A stretch of 64,000 nt of DNA from Algoriphagus marincola HL-49 (GCA_001314815.1 LJXT01000005.1:1-64000), one strand, 5' to 3'. Numbered from the stretch's first letter, positions 40,545 to 51,854 are shown. The notes: a model not told the origin generated them from the sequence alone. Numbers and translations: made by a program.

Positions 40545-43500
40545 ATGGCGAGTTTATCAAGTTTAAGTATCAATAGGCCGGTATTGGCCATCGTGATGTC
40601 TTTGGTTATTGTCCTGTTTGGGGCGATAGGTATTTCACTTTTAGGAGTTCGGGAATTTCCGAGTGTGGATCCCCCGGTGATCAACGTGAGGACAAATTAT
40701 GTCGGCGCCAATGCCGATGTAATCGAAGCTCAGATCACTGAGCCACTGGAAGAGGCCATCAATGGTATTCAAGGAATCAAGTCGCTGACTTCGACTAGTA
40801 ATGACGGTTCTAGTAGCATTACTGTTGAGTTTGACGTGGGAGCTGATTTGGAAGCTGCTGCCAATGACGTGCGAGATAAAGTAGCCGGAGCTCAGCGAAA
40901 CCTACCTCCCGATGCAGATCCACCCGTGGTTTCCAAGGCGGATGCAGATTCGCAGCCGATTGTTTTTTTGAATGTCAAAAGTGACGAGCGCAGTCTCCTG
41001 GAGCTTTCAGATATAGCTGATAATATTTTTAAAGAAAGACTACAGACCATTCCTGGAGTAAGTAGAGTTCAGATTTGGGGTGAAAAAGAATATGCGATCC
41101 GACTTCGGATGGATCCACTGAAAATGGCCTCCTATGGGGTTACTCCTTTAGATGTCCTGCAAAAAGTGCAATCTGAAAATGTAGAGCTCCCCTCGGGACG
41201 GATTGAGGGAGAAACCATCGAGTTATCAGTACGGACCAAGAGTAGACTTGCCACTCCTCAGGAATTCAATCAACTGATCATCAAAGAGGATCAAAATAAT
41301 ATTGTTCGCTTTCAGGATGTAGGGAAGGCGGAATTGGCAGCACTCAATGAGCGTACGGTGCTCAAGCGGGATGGAATTCCAATGGTGGGCGTTGTTTTGG
41401 TTCCCCTTCCAGGCTCCAACAATATCGAGATCGTCGATGAGTTTTATAAACGCCTAGAATTTATCAAAAAAGACCTGCCGGCCGATGTAGGCTTGCAGAT
41501 TGGTTTTGATTCTACCCAATATATCAGGGATTCGATTTCGGAGGTACAGGAGACGATTATCACGGCTTTTATCCTAGTGGTAGCGATTATTTTCCTTTTC
41601 CTGAGGGATTGGCGGACTACTTTTATTCCGGTATTGACGATTCCGATTTCCCTGATTGGGGTCTTTTTTATCATGTATTTGATGGACTTTTCGATCAATG
41701 TTTTGACACTGTTGGGGATCGTATTGTCCATTGGGTTGGTGGTGGATGATGCTATTGTGGTCTTGGAAAATATCTATGCCCGAATAGAAAAGGGCGAAAA
41801 GCCACTAGATGCTGCAGCTAAAGGGACAGAAGAAATCTTTTTTGCGGTAATTGCCACCACAGTTGCCCTCGCGGCAGTATTCTTGCCAGTGATTTTTTTG
41901 ACGGGTACGACCGGTCGGCTTTTCCGTGAATTCGGAATCGTAGTGGCTGGCTCGGTGATTATCTCCTCTTTTGTAGCCTTGACCATGACTCCGATGTTGA
42001 GTGCAAGGTTTCTGAAGAGACGGGAAAAACAAAATTGGTTTTACGAAAAATCCGAACCGGTTTTTATCTGGCTCAATGATCAGTACGATAGTCTGCTAGG
42101 CAAATTTATGAAGGTGAGAGTAGTCGCTTTTGGTCTGGTGTTGGCAATGGCTGGAGGGATTTATCTTTTGTTCAATGAGATTCCTACCGAACTGGCGCCT
42201 GTCGAAGACCGAGGTGAAATCCGAATCAATATGTCCGGACCGGAAGGAGCTACTTTTGGCTACATGGATCGGGTGATTGACGCGATGGTGAAGGATTTTC
42301 GGGAAACTTTGCCAGAGGAAGAACTTGACGGTATGATTTCCGTCACTTCGCCGGGTTTTGGTACGGCAAGTACAAATTCGGGTTTCGTTCGATTAATTCT
42401 TTCAGATGCCGAAAACCGAAACCGTTCCCAGCAGGAGATTTTTTCGCTGGTCAATCAAAAGTTGAAAGATTATACTTCTGTGAGAGCATTTGCCTCGCAA
42501 GCCCAATCCATTGGTGACCGCAGAGGTGGTCTCCCTGTCCAATACGTGCTTCAAGCCCAGACTTTGGAAAAGTTAAAGGAAAAGATTCCAGATTTTATGG
42601 AGGCAGTCAATTCAAGTGATAAATTCATCTTTGCCGATATCAACTTGAAATTTACCAAGCCGGAACTGGAGATCGAAATTGATCGGGAGAAGGCCAGAAA
42701 TATTGGTGTTTCGGTTCAGGAAATTGCCCGAACCTTGCAGCTTTCCTATTCCGGACAGCGATTTGCTTATTTTATCATGAACGGAAAGCAATATCAGGTG
42801 GTAGGAGAAATGCAAATCGAAGACCGAAACGAGCCGATTAATTTGAGAATGCTTTACGTGCGGGCTGAAGATGGTCAGCTGGTCCAATTGGATAATTTGG
42901 TTTCTGTCGTTGAGAAATCCACACCGCCGCAACTTTATCGATTCAATCGATTTGTCTCGGCTACCGTTTCAGCAAACCTTGCGGATGGATACACCATCGG
43001 AGATGGCTTGGAAGAAATGGACCGAATCGCCGCAGAAGTGCTGGATGACTCATTTACCACAGACGTGTCAGGACCTTCCAAGGAATTTAGAGAATCTTCC
43101 AACAGTTTGATTTTCGCCTTCATCTTTGCCTTGGTCTTGATTTATTTGGTGCTTTCTGCCCAGTTTGAGAGTTTCTTGGATCCATTGACGATTATGTTTA
43201 CGGTTCCGTTGGCCTTGTTTGGTTCACTCTTTACCTTATGGATATTTGATTTCACCTTGAATATTTTCTCCCAGATCGGGATTATTATGCTTATCGGATT
43301 GGTGACCAAAAACGGGATTTTGATTGTCGAATTTGCCAATCAGCGAAAAGCCCAAGGCATGAATGTGAACGAAGCAATCTATGGAGCTGCGGTAGCTCGA
43401 TTTAGACCGATTTTGATGACTTCCCTTTCCACCATATTGGGTATTTTACCAATTGCGCTTGGATTGGGTGCAGGGGCAGAGAGCCGTGTGCCGATGGGAG

Positions 43501-43607
43501 CGGCCGTAATCGGAGGGTTGACCTTTGCCACCATTTTGACTTTATTTATTATCCCGGCTATTTACACATATCTCACTTCCAAGGAAGGAAGATTAGCAAG
43601 AACATAA
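40545..43607 (+). CDS. efflux RND transporter permease (AcrB-like)
   Basis: 1020 aa; SINRPVLAIVMSLVIVLFGAIGI, GLVVDDAIVVLENIYARIEKG, GLVTKNGILIVEFANQ. Confidence 0.97.
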   Translation: MASLSSLSINRPVLAIVMSLVIVLFGAIGISLLGVREFPSVDPPVINVRTNYVGANADVIEAQITEPLEEAINGIQGIKSLTSTSNDGSSSITVEFDVGADLEAAANDVRDKVAGAQRNLPPDADPPVVSKADADSQPIVFLNVKSDERSLLELSDIADNIFKERLQTIPGVSRVQIWGEKEYAIRLRMDPLKMASYGVTPLDVLQKVQSENVELPSGRIEGETIELSVRTKSRLATPQEFNQLIIKEDQNNIVRFQDVGKAELAALNERTVLKRDGIPMVGVVLVPLPGSNNIEIVDEFYKRLEFIKKDLPADVGLQIGFDSTQYIRDSISEVQETIITAFILVVAIIFLFLRDWRTTFIPVLTIPISLIGVFFIMYLMDFSINVLTLLGIVLSIGLVVDDAIVVLENIYARIEKGEKPLDAAAKGTEEIFFAVIATTVALAAVFLPVIFLTGTTGRLFREFGIVVAGSVIISSFVALTMTPMLSARFLKRREKQNWFYEKSEPVFIWLNDQYDSLLGKFMKVRVVAFGLVLAMAGGIYLLFNEIPTELAPVEDRGEIRINMSGPEGATFGYMDRVIDAMVKDFRETLPEEELDGMISVTSPGFGTASTNSGFVRLILSDAENRNRSQQEIFSLVNQKLKDYTSVRAFASQAQSIGDRRGGLPVQYVLQAQTLEKLKEKIPDFMEAVNSSDKFIFADINLKFTKPELEIEIDREKARNIGVSVQEIARTLQLSYSGQRFAYFIMNGKQYQVVGEMQIEDRNEPINLRMLYVRAEDGQLVQLDNLVSVVEKSTPPQLYRFNRFVSATVSANLADGYTIGDGLEEMDRIAAEVLDDSFTTDVSGPSKEFRESSNSLIFAFIFALVLIYLVLSAQFESFLDPLTIMFTVPLALFGSLFTLWIFDFTLNIFSQIGIIMLIGLVTKNGILIVEFANQRKAQGMNVNEAIYGAAVARFRPILMTSLSTILGILPIALGLGAGAESRVPMGAAVIGGLTFATILTLFIIPAIYTYLTSKEGRLART

Positions 43608-44944
43608 TGAAGAAAATTTTGATAGGCCTGATTTTAGGCCTGATGACACAGCCTTTACTAGCACAAGACCAAGAACCGCTGGATTTGGAAAAAGCCATTC
43701 AGCAAGGATTGGAGAATAATTTTCAGGTCAAAATTGCCGTGGAGACGATCAGTCTTCGGCAGGGTGAAATTGGCTTGGGATGGTCTGCTTTCTTTCCGGT
43801 GGTGGATGCGATTTATACACGCAACTTTGCCAATGAGGATGTGACCCAGACATTCGTTAGTGATCCGGAGACGCCTCGAGAGATTCTCGGAGCGAAATCC
43901 CGCTCCGAAAATTTTACCGTAGCTGCTATCTATGGCTTTAGACCAGAAGCAGTGGTTGCTGTAAAGCGGCTTGGCCAATTGGCAGAAATATCAGAGTTGG
44001 ATGCAAAAGTTGCGGTGGAAAATACCGTGGCAGCGATTTCTACAGCCTATTATCGATTGGTTTTGGAGCTTCAGCGTTATGAAGTTTTGGAGCGAACGCT
44101 CGAACTCAGTCAGGCAAGATTGGATATTGCGCAAGCCCAATATGAATTGGGTGGAGCAGGAAAAAGAGATTTTCTGACAGCAGAGGTCGATTACAACACT
44201 GATTTGAGTCTACTGAAAAGTCAATCCCAGGTAATCGAAGCAGCCCGGATTAATCTCAATGAACTGATGGCTCTTGAGCCCGGCGTTAAATTTTTCGTCA
44301 ATGACACGATTACGGTGGGTGATGAATTGAGATTGCTGGATTTGGAAGAAAATGCTTTGCTTCAAAACAAGCAGTGGCTTATCACCCAGCGACAGGAAAA
44401 CGTAGCCTTCCTACAGCTCCGAGAGCTTCAAGTCGCAAGACTACCAGCGATCAACCTGAATGCCAACTATGCAAATAACACCTTCAATTCAGATGCGGGA
44501 TTTTTGATTCAAAACCAACGATCCGGTTTTAATTACGGGGGTGATATTTCCTTCAATCTCTTTTCTGGATTTGCACTCAACCGTCGGATTCAAAATGCCA
44601 AGGTGCAGCAACGAATTCAGAATTACACGGTGGATCAATTCGAGATTCAGCTGAAATCAGACCTCTACCGGGCATTTAATACCTATATGAACAATCGGGA
44701 GCTTCTGGAAATCGAGCAGCGAAACTATGCCGTGGCCAAGGAAAGTAGCGAGATAGCATTGGAGCGGTTTCGATTGGGTATAGCATCGTATTTGGAGTTT
44801 CGGGATGCTCAGGTCAATTTGTTGACAGCAGAAAACAGATTGATCACCTCCATTTACAATATCAAAGAGCAGGAAATTGAGCTCATGCGTCTTTCAGGGA
44901 AAATTTATTTTGAAAACAGCTCTGATCAATTGCCTCTGAACTAA
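43607..44944 (+). CDS. TolC family outer membrane protein
   Basis: Overlaps the RND permease stop; DLEKAIQQGLENNFQVKIA; SFNLFSGFALNRRIQNAK. Confidence 0.94.
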   Translation: MKKILIGLILGLMTQPLLAQDQEPLDLEKAIQQGLENNFQVKIAVETISLRQGEIGLGWSAFFPVVDAIYTRNFANEDVTQTFVSDPETPREILGAKSRSENFTVAAIYGFRPEAVVAVKRLGQLAEISELDAKVAVENTVAAISTAYYRLVLELQRYEVLERTLELSQARLDIAQAQYELGGAGKRDFLTAEVDYNTDLSLLKSQSQVIEAARINLNELMALEPGVKFFVNDTITVGDELRLLDLEENALLQNKQWLITQRQENVAFLQLRELQVARLPAINLNANYANNTFNSDAGFLIQNQRSGFNYGGDISFNLFSGFALNRRIQNAKVQQRIQNYTVDQFEIQLKSDLYRAFNTYMNNRELLEIEQRNYAVAKESSEIALERFRLGIASYLEFRDAQVNLLTAENRLITSIYNIKEQEIELMRLSGKIYFENSSDQLPLN

Positions 44945-45027
44945 TTTTTAAACTTCATCGGTATCCGCGTACAGGTGGCCAAATTGTATTTTGGCATACC
45001 ATTTGACTATCAGGCTTTTCGAACCAA

Positions 45028-46443
45028 ATGAGAGTTGATCTCTCTTGTATGTACAAAGCCTTTCGAATCATTAGTACCTTTCTAATTCTCAGCTTATTTG
45101 GGGTTCAGTGCACCTTTTTAGAAAAGTATTTTCCTTCCCCTGAAGATGAGCCATCTTATTTTTTAGATCTCAAGGGGATCAAAAATCGAGGAACTTTACG
45201 GGTTGCTGTTGATAATAATTCGACGGGATACTACATCTACCGAGGTAGAATGATGGGGTACGAGTATGAGATGCTTCGTGATCTTAGCGAAGAATTGGAG
45301 CTGGGTCTTGAAATCAAAGTCCTCACTGAAATTGATGAAGCCTTTGATCAATTGAATTCCGGGGGAGTTGATTTGATCGCCATGAATCTGGAGTTTGATT
45401 CCCTGAGGTTTGAAAAAGGGAATTTTTCATCGCCACTAGGGACAATCAATACCGTCTTGGTGGGCTCGACGAATTCGCCTCGTATTCAAAGTTGGGAAGA
45501 CTTGGAGGGGGACACCATCTATGTCAGACAAGGAACTATCTACAAGTCTCAGCTTTGCAAGATAAAGGACTCCCTGAATGTGAATTTCACCATTGAAGAG
45601 TCCCGATTGCATGAGGAATCGCTCATTGAAAAGGTGGTGTCCAAAGAAATCCGTTGGACCGTAGCAGATCAGAATATTGCCAGAGCCAATGCAACGTATT
45701 TTGATGGGCTGAATATTGCTTGGAAAGTTTCTGAATCTAAGGAAGTGGCTTGGCTCGTACGCAAAAATTCTCCACAGCTTCTCGAAGCCGTGAATACTTG
45801 GATAGAAGAAAATGAAAAAAAGCTCATTCCTATTCTTTATTCCAAATATTTTCTCAATTCAAAAAACAGCTACTATCGCTCTACCAGTCCATTTTCCTCT
45901 GTAGTAGGAAATCGTATTTCGGTCTTTGATGATTTTATCAAGGAAGGCGCCCGAGAATTGGGATGGGACTGGAGGCTTTTAGCATCGCTGGTTTACAAAG
46001 AATCCCGCTTCGATACTGCCGCTACTTCCTATGCCGGAGCCCAAGGCTTACTTCAGTTGATGCCTGTGACCTTGGAGCGATTTGGCGTAGAAAACCCGAA
46101 TGATCCGATCGAATCTTTAAGTGGAGGAGTTCGATACTTGAGGTATTTGGATAAGTTTTGGCTGGAGCGAGTCCCTGAGGTAAATGAGCGGATCAAGTTT
46201 ATTCTAGCCAGCTACAATATCGGTCATGGACACGTCGAAGATGCCTGGAGACTAGCGCTGAAATACGGAGCCAATACCCAGACTTGGGAAGAGGTAGCAG
46301 AATACTTAGCCCTCAAAAGCGATCCGGAATATTACTTGGATCCCTTGGTCCGAAGTGGCTTTGCCAAGGGGCATCTAGCCGTAAACTATGTCCGGGACAT
46401 TTTAAGTGTATTTGAATCCTACAAGGCTTTGGTTGAGCCTTAA
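45028..46443 (+). CDS. MltF-like lytic transglycosylase (solute-binding domain plus SLT domain)
   Basis: RGTLRVAVDNNSTGYYIYRGRMMGYEYEML; WRLLASLVYKESRFDTAATSYAGAQGLLQLMPVTLERFG. Confidence 0.92.
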   Translation: MRVDLSCMYKAFRIISTFLILSLFGVQCTFLEKYFPSPEDEPSYFLDLKGIKNRGTLRVAVDNNSTGYYIYRGRMMGYEYEMLRDLSEELELGLEIKVLTEIDEAFDQLNSGGVDLIAMNLEFDSLRFEKGNFSSPLGTINTVLVGSTNSPRIQSWEDLEGDTIYVRQGTIYKSQLCKIKDSLNVNFTIEESRLHEESLIEKVVSKEIRWTVADQNIARANATYFDGLNIAWKVSESKEVAWLVRKNSPQLLEAVNTWIEENEKKLIPILYSKYFLNSKNSYYRSTSPFSSVVGNRISVFDDFIKEGARELGWDWRLLASLVYKESRFDTAATSYAGAQGLLQLMPVTLERFGVENPNDPIESLSGGVRYLRYLDKFWLERVPEVNERIKFILASYNIGHGHVEDAWRLALKYGANTQTWEEVAEYLALKSDPEYYLDPLVRSGFAKGHLAVNYVRDILSVFESYKALVEP

Positions 46444-46444
46444 C

Positions 46445-46912
46445 TTACTCTTTTAGCTCAAACAGCGCCTCAATTTCTACAGGGATATTATCGGGCAATG
46501 ATCCCATTCCCACTGCAGAACGAACCCCAATTCCATTATCTTCTCCCCAAATTTCTGCGAAAAGCTCACTACATCCATTGATGATATAAGGGTGCTTTTC
46601 AAAGTGCGGTACGCAGTTGACCATACCCAAGACTTTGATCACGCGCTTTACCCGGTCCAGACTTCCCAAATTAGCTTTGATCGTGGCAAGCATAGCTAGA
46701 CCAACTTGTCTTGCTGCTAGTTTTCCCTGCTCGGTATCCAAGTCTTCACCCACTCTGCCGATAATTAAAGTGCCGTCTGATTTGACTGTGCCATGACCGG
46801 AGAGATAAAGGTATTTGCCATCAATCAGACAAGGTTTATAAACCCCTAAAGGCTTTGGAGCAGGGGGTAAGATTAATCCAAGTTTTTCAAAATTGCTTTC
46901 TGCAGAATCCAT
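46445..46912 (-). CDS. RidA family protein
   Basis: VRSAVGMGSLPDNIPVEIEALFEL; YLYLSGHGTVKSDGTL. Confidence 0.88.
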   Translation of the reverse strand: MDSAESNFEKLGLILPPAPKPLGVYKPCLIDGKYLYLSGHGTVKSDGTLIIGRVGEDLDTEQGKLAARQVGLAMLATIKANLGSLDRVKRVIKVLGMVNCVPHFEKHPYIINGCSELFAEIWGEDNGIGVRSAVGMGSLPDNIPVEIEALFELKE

Positions 46913-46925
46913 AATTAAAATTGGT

Positions 46926-48239
46926 TTAGATAAAGATATCCAAAATCAACACGCCAATCAAGCCGACCACGGCTACCAAAGTCTCCATTACCGACCAGGT
47001 TTTGATGGTGTCTTTGATGCTCACGTTGAAAAATTCCTTGTACATCCAAAATCCGGCATCGTTGAAATGTGAAAACATCAAGCTCCCTGCCCCTATAGAT
47101 AAAACCAAAAGATTGGGATCTACATTCATAGTGGTGACAAGCGGCGCGATGATACCCGCTGTAGTCAATCCTGCTACTGTGGCCGATCCCACACAGACCC
47201 GGATGATCGCTGTAATCGTCCAAGCTAAAACGAGGGGATGAACATCCCAGGTTTTTAATCCCTCAGCAATCGTCAGACTGACTCCCGTATCGGTGAAAAT
47301 TTGCTTTAATGCCCCTGCACCGGCCACGATCAGCAGAATCATGGCAATATCCTTGGTGGCATTGGTGTAGCGGTCCATGAGTTCTTTCATAGTAAACCCA
47401 CGTAATAAACCCAGCGAGAAGGTGGCGTAGAGTACCGATACGATCATCACCACGCCGGGATTGGAGATGAATTTTACCAGGGGACCAAAAGTCAAATCTT
47501 CACCTGCCTGTAAGCTCAATGCAGTAGTTCCCACCAAAAGAAAGACAGGCAAAAGAGCGGTGAAGAGACTGTTTCCTATTCCGGGTAATTCTTCCTCAGG
47601 CTTGATTTCGGCCTGAAAGGTTTTGAGTGGTTCGGCCTTTACATTTTTCAGAAATTTGGCATAAAGCGGTCCTGCAATGATAACGGTCGGAATCGTCACC
47701 AAAAATCCGTAGAATAGCGTCAATCCCATATTGGCGCCAAACTGGGAGACCAAGGCGGCAGGAGAAGGGTGAGGAGGCAAAAATCCATGGGTGACCGAAA
47801 GTGCAGCCAATAGCGGGATGCCCACGTAAACAGCCGATATCCGGTATTGATAGGCCACCGTAAAGGCCAAGGGAACCAGCAAAACAAAGCCCACATTATA
47901 AAATAACGGGATTCCCACGATCAAACCGGTCAAAGCCATTGCCCAGGTGATGCGTTTTTCTCCAAAAATCTTCATCAGAAAACCGGCAATTCGCTGAGCA
48001 CCTCCGCTTTCAGCCACCAGTTTGCCCAGCATGGCACCCATCACGATCACGATGACCAAGTCGCCGAGTAGATCGCCCATGCCCTTTTGGACGGAACCGG
48101 CAATCTGATCTGCGGGGAGTCCCAGTAAAAATCCGGCAGTGATGGAGGAAATCAAAAAGGCCAGAAAAGGATTGAGCTTGGCCCAAACGATCAAAATCAC
48201 CAATAAGGCTATGCTGATCAGGACGAGAAGGATGGTCAT
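46926..48239 (-). CDS. gluconate:H+ symporter (GntP family)
   Basis: AKLNPFLAFLISSITAGFLLGLPADQI; LGKLVAESGGAQRIA; GFLPPHPSPAALVSQFGANMG; FSHFNDAGFWMYKEFF. Confidence 0.94.
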   Translation of the reverse strand: MTILLVLISIALLVILIVWAKLNPFLAFLISSITAGFLLGLPADQIAGSVQKGMGDLLGDLVIVIVMGAMLGKLVAESGGAQRIAGFLMKIFGEKRITWAMALTGLIVGIPLFYNVGFVLLVPLAFTVAYQYRISAVYVGIPLLAALSVTHGFLPPHPSPAALVSQFGANMGLTLFYGFLVTIPTVIIAGPLYAKFLKNVKAEPLKTFQAEIKPEEELPGIGNSLFTALLPVFLLVGTTALSLQAGEDLTFGPLVKFISNPGVVMIVSVLYATFSLGLLRGFTMKELMDRYTNATKDIAMILLIVAGAGALKQIFTDTGVSLTIAEGLKTWDVHPLVLAWTITAIIRVCVGSATVAGLTTAGIIAPLVTTMNVDPNLLVLSIGAGSLMFSHFNDAGFWMYKEFFNVSIKDTIKTWSVMETLVAVVGLIGVLILDIFI

Positions 48240-48331
48240 AGGTTTATGCTAGGTTGGAATTTCAAGATAGGAAATATCTATTTTTTGAAAATACCGATCA
48301 AAAAATAGATGACTTGAACATCCATCAAACA

Positions 48332-50650
48332 TTATTTTCTAATCCATCTAAAATTCAGTTGAAGTTCGCTTGAGCTGATTTGGATGAAATAGAGCCCTGG
48401 CCTAAGCCGTTTCAAATCTGAGATTACCCGAGGAGACTTTAAGCGTTCTTGGATTAGGGATAATCCGTTTTTACTGAAGACCTTGATCTCTGCAGTCTGA
48501 GGGTCAATTTCGGGAGGAAGTTTCAGGTGTAATGGACCTGTTGTATAAGGGTTAGGATAAATAATACCATTCTCCGGGATCGAATTTATTGGCTTTAACC
48601 TGACTGTGGTAGACCAAGAGATCAGATCAGTCGTTTCTTCCACATGCTTGATTCGGTAAAAATAGGTCTTAAACTTTTTTGCCGTCACATCCTGCCAATT
48701 GTATCTGCCTTGCTTCTCAGGATCCGATTCAACCACACCTAAGAGATTCCATGTTTCTTTTGGATTTTCACTTCTGTAAACTTCAAACTGCCCAGCTTTT
48801 TCATCTCTAACCTTCCATCTAATTTCCGGAGCGGATTCTTTCCAACTTGCATCGATATCAAAGAACTCAATTGGAAGAATACTTAAGGTTCGGAAACTGC
48901 CAATTGTGAAATTGATACCAGAAAAGTCATTTATAGGAACCTCTCTTCTTGCCCAAAGTCTGACAGGGTCGAGGCCCGAAATATTATTTCCAGGTGCCGC
49001 ATAGCCAGTTCCAACAATCCGAAGGTCATCTACATCATCTACGATCAATTGATCTGCTGAAATTCGAAGCTCCAATAAGTTTGGGCTAGGGTTAAATCCC
49101 GAAAATTGGAAATAGGAAAATAAGCGATAGAGAATGTCAGTCCCATCTGTATCCTGAAATCCTGCATTGAAATCGGCTCCTTCAAATTCGGTGAAGGTAA
49201 TTTCTAAATCACCTCCGGCCGTTGTACCCAAAAGCTGCACTAGCCTTTCTCCTCCGTTGGCCACATCTTCAAATGGGAAGGTGCCATTTGTAGAAGTAAG
49301 TGTATTGGGTAGATTGGAGTAAATAAATGAATTGGCATTTTTCCATGTTCCGCCGGAATAGTTGATACCACCGATTCCGGAAGAGTTTACTGTTAGGGTG
49401 TTTCCATTAAGATCTAGACTTCCACTTTGTAAAAAAAGTGTCTCGGTCACATTCAAGTCACTTTCCACTATCAAATCGCCAGCGAGTTTATTGAGAGACA
49501 TGTCTTGAGTGGTCAGTGAAAAGTTTTCGATTTGCTGGTCTCCATTTCCTGTAAAATATAAGTGCGAACTCGCTGCTATGATTTCCCCTGTTCCGCTTTG
49601 TCGAAGATCTCCAAGGATGAAAAGTTCGGAAGGCAAGGATAAATCTTCAGACCCTTGTAATTCGAGGTTGCGAATCGCATTTGGAATAGCTGCATCGGGA
49701 TAGGTAGAAGTTAGAAATGTTTTGGTGCTACTTCCGCCACGATGGATTATGGTGCCGTTCAGTTGAAAGTTTGCCGCTTCGATTTCTGGGTTTTCACCCT
49801 CCAGGATAAGTTCTCCACCATTTTGAAGGATAAACTGCAAGGCGCTGATGGAGCCTGAACGGAAAAGAATCCCGTCATTGCATTCGGAAATCAACTGTGC
49901 TCCGGGCTCGATAATCAGATCTCCAAAGGGGCCAACTGCCACGGTTGGGTTTGTATTAAATGATAGTGATGAGCACCTAAAAGGCGTAATATTTGTGTTT
50001 AATCGTTGAAAAAGGGTTCCTGATCTGATGGTGAAGCTCATGGCTTTTATCGCCGTTTCAATCGTTAAAGTCTGCCCTGGTCCTGGATCAAAAATTACGC
50101 TATACCGACTATTGGTAGACTGTGCGCTCCATGCACCTTCTGGAAGAATTGTTCTACTACTTCCTCGAAACGTTAGGGTTGATGAATTGGAGTTTCCAAT
50201 CCAGTTTCCTGAGCTAAAAGAGCCAGTTGGAGTTCCTGGTGCGGGACCTGTAAAGGCCTGAAGAGTTCCATAAATATCTAAATTAAACCCATTCAGATTT
50301 AGCTTTTGATCTGCTCCGGCCTCGGCATTGATAAATAAGCTTTTGACCGATTCGTTTTGAGTAAGCGTGAGGGTGTGGGTTTGGTCGATGTAGATATCAT
50401 GGCTTTGACTGGGTAGAAAGCTGGCTGCCGCCCAAGTGCTGCCATCAAAGATTTCCCAAATGCTCAGATTGTTAAAATTTCCCGTGGAGATAGTGCGAAA
50501 TGCCCCAATTTCTTGGGCAAGGATAGAGGTGCAAATCAGGCATACCAATCCAAAAGCCGACATAAACCTGTATATTCGGCATAGGAAAAATATCCATAGG
50601 CACATCGTTTTGTCCCTCATATCCAAATAAAAAATGTTGAAAAAGGACAA
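48332..50650 (-). CDS. T9SS type A sorting domain-containing secreted protein
   Basis: Repetitive beta-solenoid-like body; C-terminal IYPNPYTTGPLHLKLPPE...LKRLRPGLYFIQISSSELQLNFRWIRK. Likely start near MSAFGLVCLICTSILAQ. Confidence 0.85.
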   Translation of the reverse strand: MSFFNIFYLDMRDKTMCLWIFFLCRIYRFMSAFGLVCLICTSILAQEIGAFRTISTGNFNNLSIWEIFDGSTWAAASFLPSQSHDIYIDQTHTLTLTQNESVKSLFINAEAGADQKLNLNGFNLDIYGTLQAFTGPAPGTPTGSFSSGNWIGNSNSSTLTFRGSSRTILPEGAWSAQSTNSRYSVIFDPGPGQTLTIETAIKAMSFTIRSGTLFQRLNTNITPFRCSSLSFNTNPTVAVGPFGDLIIEPGAQLISECNDGILFRSGSISALQFILQNGGELILEGENPEIEAANFQLNGTIIHRGGSSTKTFLTSTYPDAAIPNAIRNLELQGSEDLSLPSELFILGDLRQSGTGEIIAASSHLYFTGNGDQQIENFSLTTQDMSLNKLAGDLIVESDLNVTETLFLQSGSLDLNGNTLTVNSSGIGGINYSGGTWKNANSFIYSNLPNTLTSTNGTFPFEDVANGGERLVQLLGTTAGGDLEITFTEFEGADFNAGFQDTDGTDILYRLFSYFQFSGFNPSPNLLELRISADQLIVDDVDDLRIVGTGYAAPGNNISGLDPVRLWARREVPINDFSGINFTIGSFRTLSILPIEFFDIDASWKESAPEIRWKVRDEKAGQFEVYRSENPKETWNLLGVVESDPEKQGRYNWQDVTAKKFKTYFYRIKHVEETTDLISWSTTVRLKPINSIPENGIIYPNPYTTGPLHLKLPPEIDPQTAEIKVFSKNGLSLIQERLKSPRVISDLKRLRPGLYFIQISSSELQLNFRWIRK

Positions 50651-50663
50651 TTAAGTTAATACA

Positions 50664-51854
50664 ATGATTTTAAAAAAGAAAGTTCTCGGTCTGATAATTT
50701 TTCTATTAGTTGGTCAGGTCTATATCTCTCAAGCTCAGCTATATCGGATCAGTCTGCTGACCTGCGATCCGGGGGATGAACTCTACATGGCTTTTGGTCA
50801 TAGTGCCATCCGGGTGCTGGACAATATCAACGGCACCGATTATGTATTCAACTACGGTACCTTCAATTTCAATACGCCCAACTTCTACGGGAAATTTGCG
50901 GGCGGTAGGCTGGACTACATGCTCAGCGTGAGTACTTATGCGGATTTTGTGGCGACCTACAGCCGGGAGCAACGATCCATCCGCGAGCAAGTGTTGGATT
51001 TAAGCCTCGAGCAGGAAAAGTACATGGTGGAATTTCTTCAGGTCAATTACCTTCCTGAGCGGCGCTACTATCGCTATGATTTCTTTTTTGATAATTGTGC
51101 CACTCGAATCCGGGATGCCATGGATCTAGTACTAGGTGACAAATTGGTTTGGAATGATGAGGGTGCGGATAAATCCGAAAAGACCTTCCGAAACCTGATC
51201 GATGAATATGTTTTAAACATGCCTTGGGCAGACTTGGGGATAGACTTGGCTTTGGGTGCAGTGATTGATCGGGATGCTACGGCTCAGGAGGAGCAGTTTT
51301 TACCCGACTACATGGAAAAAGCCTTTGCGAGAGCCAGTATCGTTGGGGATGGTCCGACTAGACCATTGGTGAAGGAGAATCATGTCATTTTGGATTTTCC
51401 AAGGCAAAATGCAGCCATGCCAAGCCTGAATCCGTACTGGCTTTTTTGGTTGGTGGCAGTTGTATTTACCGTGATTACCTATGTCGGTTTCAAGCGAAAG
51501 CGCTTATTTGTCGGATTTGATATAGCCCTATTTTCGATTTTGGGGATCTTGGGAATAGTCGTCTTTTTGCTTTGGTTTGCTACTGAGCATTCAGCCACGC
51601 AGTGGAACTGGAATATCCTCTGGGCTTTTCCTGGGCATGTGATATTAGCTTTTGCCTTGCTTCGCAAAAAGCTAAAACCTTGGGTGCGTCATTACTTATT
51701 GGCAGCTTTGATCTTGGCCGATGCGGCTGTAGTTTTCTGGATTTTGGGATTTCAATCCTTTCACCCAAGTCTGATTCCTATTCTGCTTGTAGTGATTCTA
51801 AGGACGAATTATCTATACTACAATGTCGAAAAGTATAAAGCGATTTCTGCTTAA
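50664..51854 (+). CDS. DUF4105 / Lnb N-terminal periplasmic domain-containing protein
   Basis: ISLLTCDPGDELYMAFGHSAIRV; FDNCATRIRDAMD; C-terminal TM helices. Confidence 0.85.
   Translation: MILKKKVLGLIIFLLVGQVYISQAQLYRISLLTCDPGDELYMAFGHSAIRVLDNINGTDYVFNYGTFNFNTPNFYGKFAGGRLDYMLSVSTYADFVATYSREQRSIREQVLDLSLEQEKYMVEFLQVNYLPERRYYRYDFFFDNCATRIRDAMDLVLGDKLVWNDEGADKSEKTFRNLIDEYVLNMPWADLGIDLALGAVIDRDATAQEEQFLPDYMEKAFARASIVGDGPTRPLVKENHVILDFPRQNAAMPSLNPYWLFWLVAVVFTVITYVGFKRKRLFVGFDIALFSILGILGIVVFLLWFATEHSATQWNWNILWAFPGHVILAFALLRKKLKPWVRHYLLAALILADAAVVFWILGFQSFHPSLIPILLVVILRTNYLYYNVEKYKAISA

Noticed and set aside
39461-44944. RND efflux operon as an unusual system
   Set aside because: Canonical adaptor-permease-TolC order with typical motifs; nothing unexplained.
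46915-47223. 102-aa ORF overlapping the GntP gene
   Set aside because: Out-of-frame overlap with a clear transporter gene.
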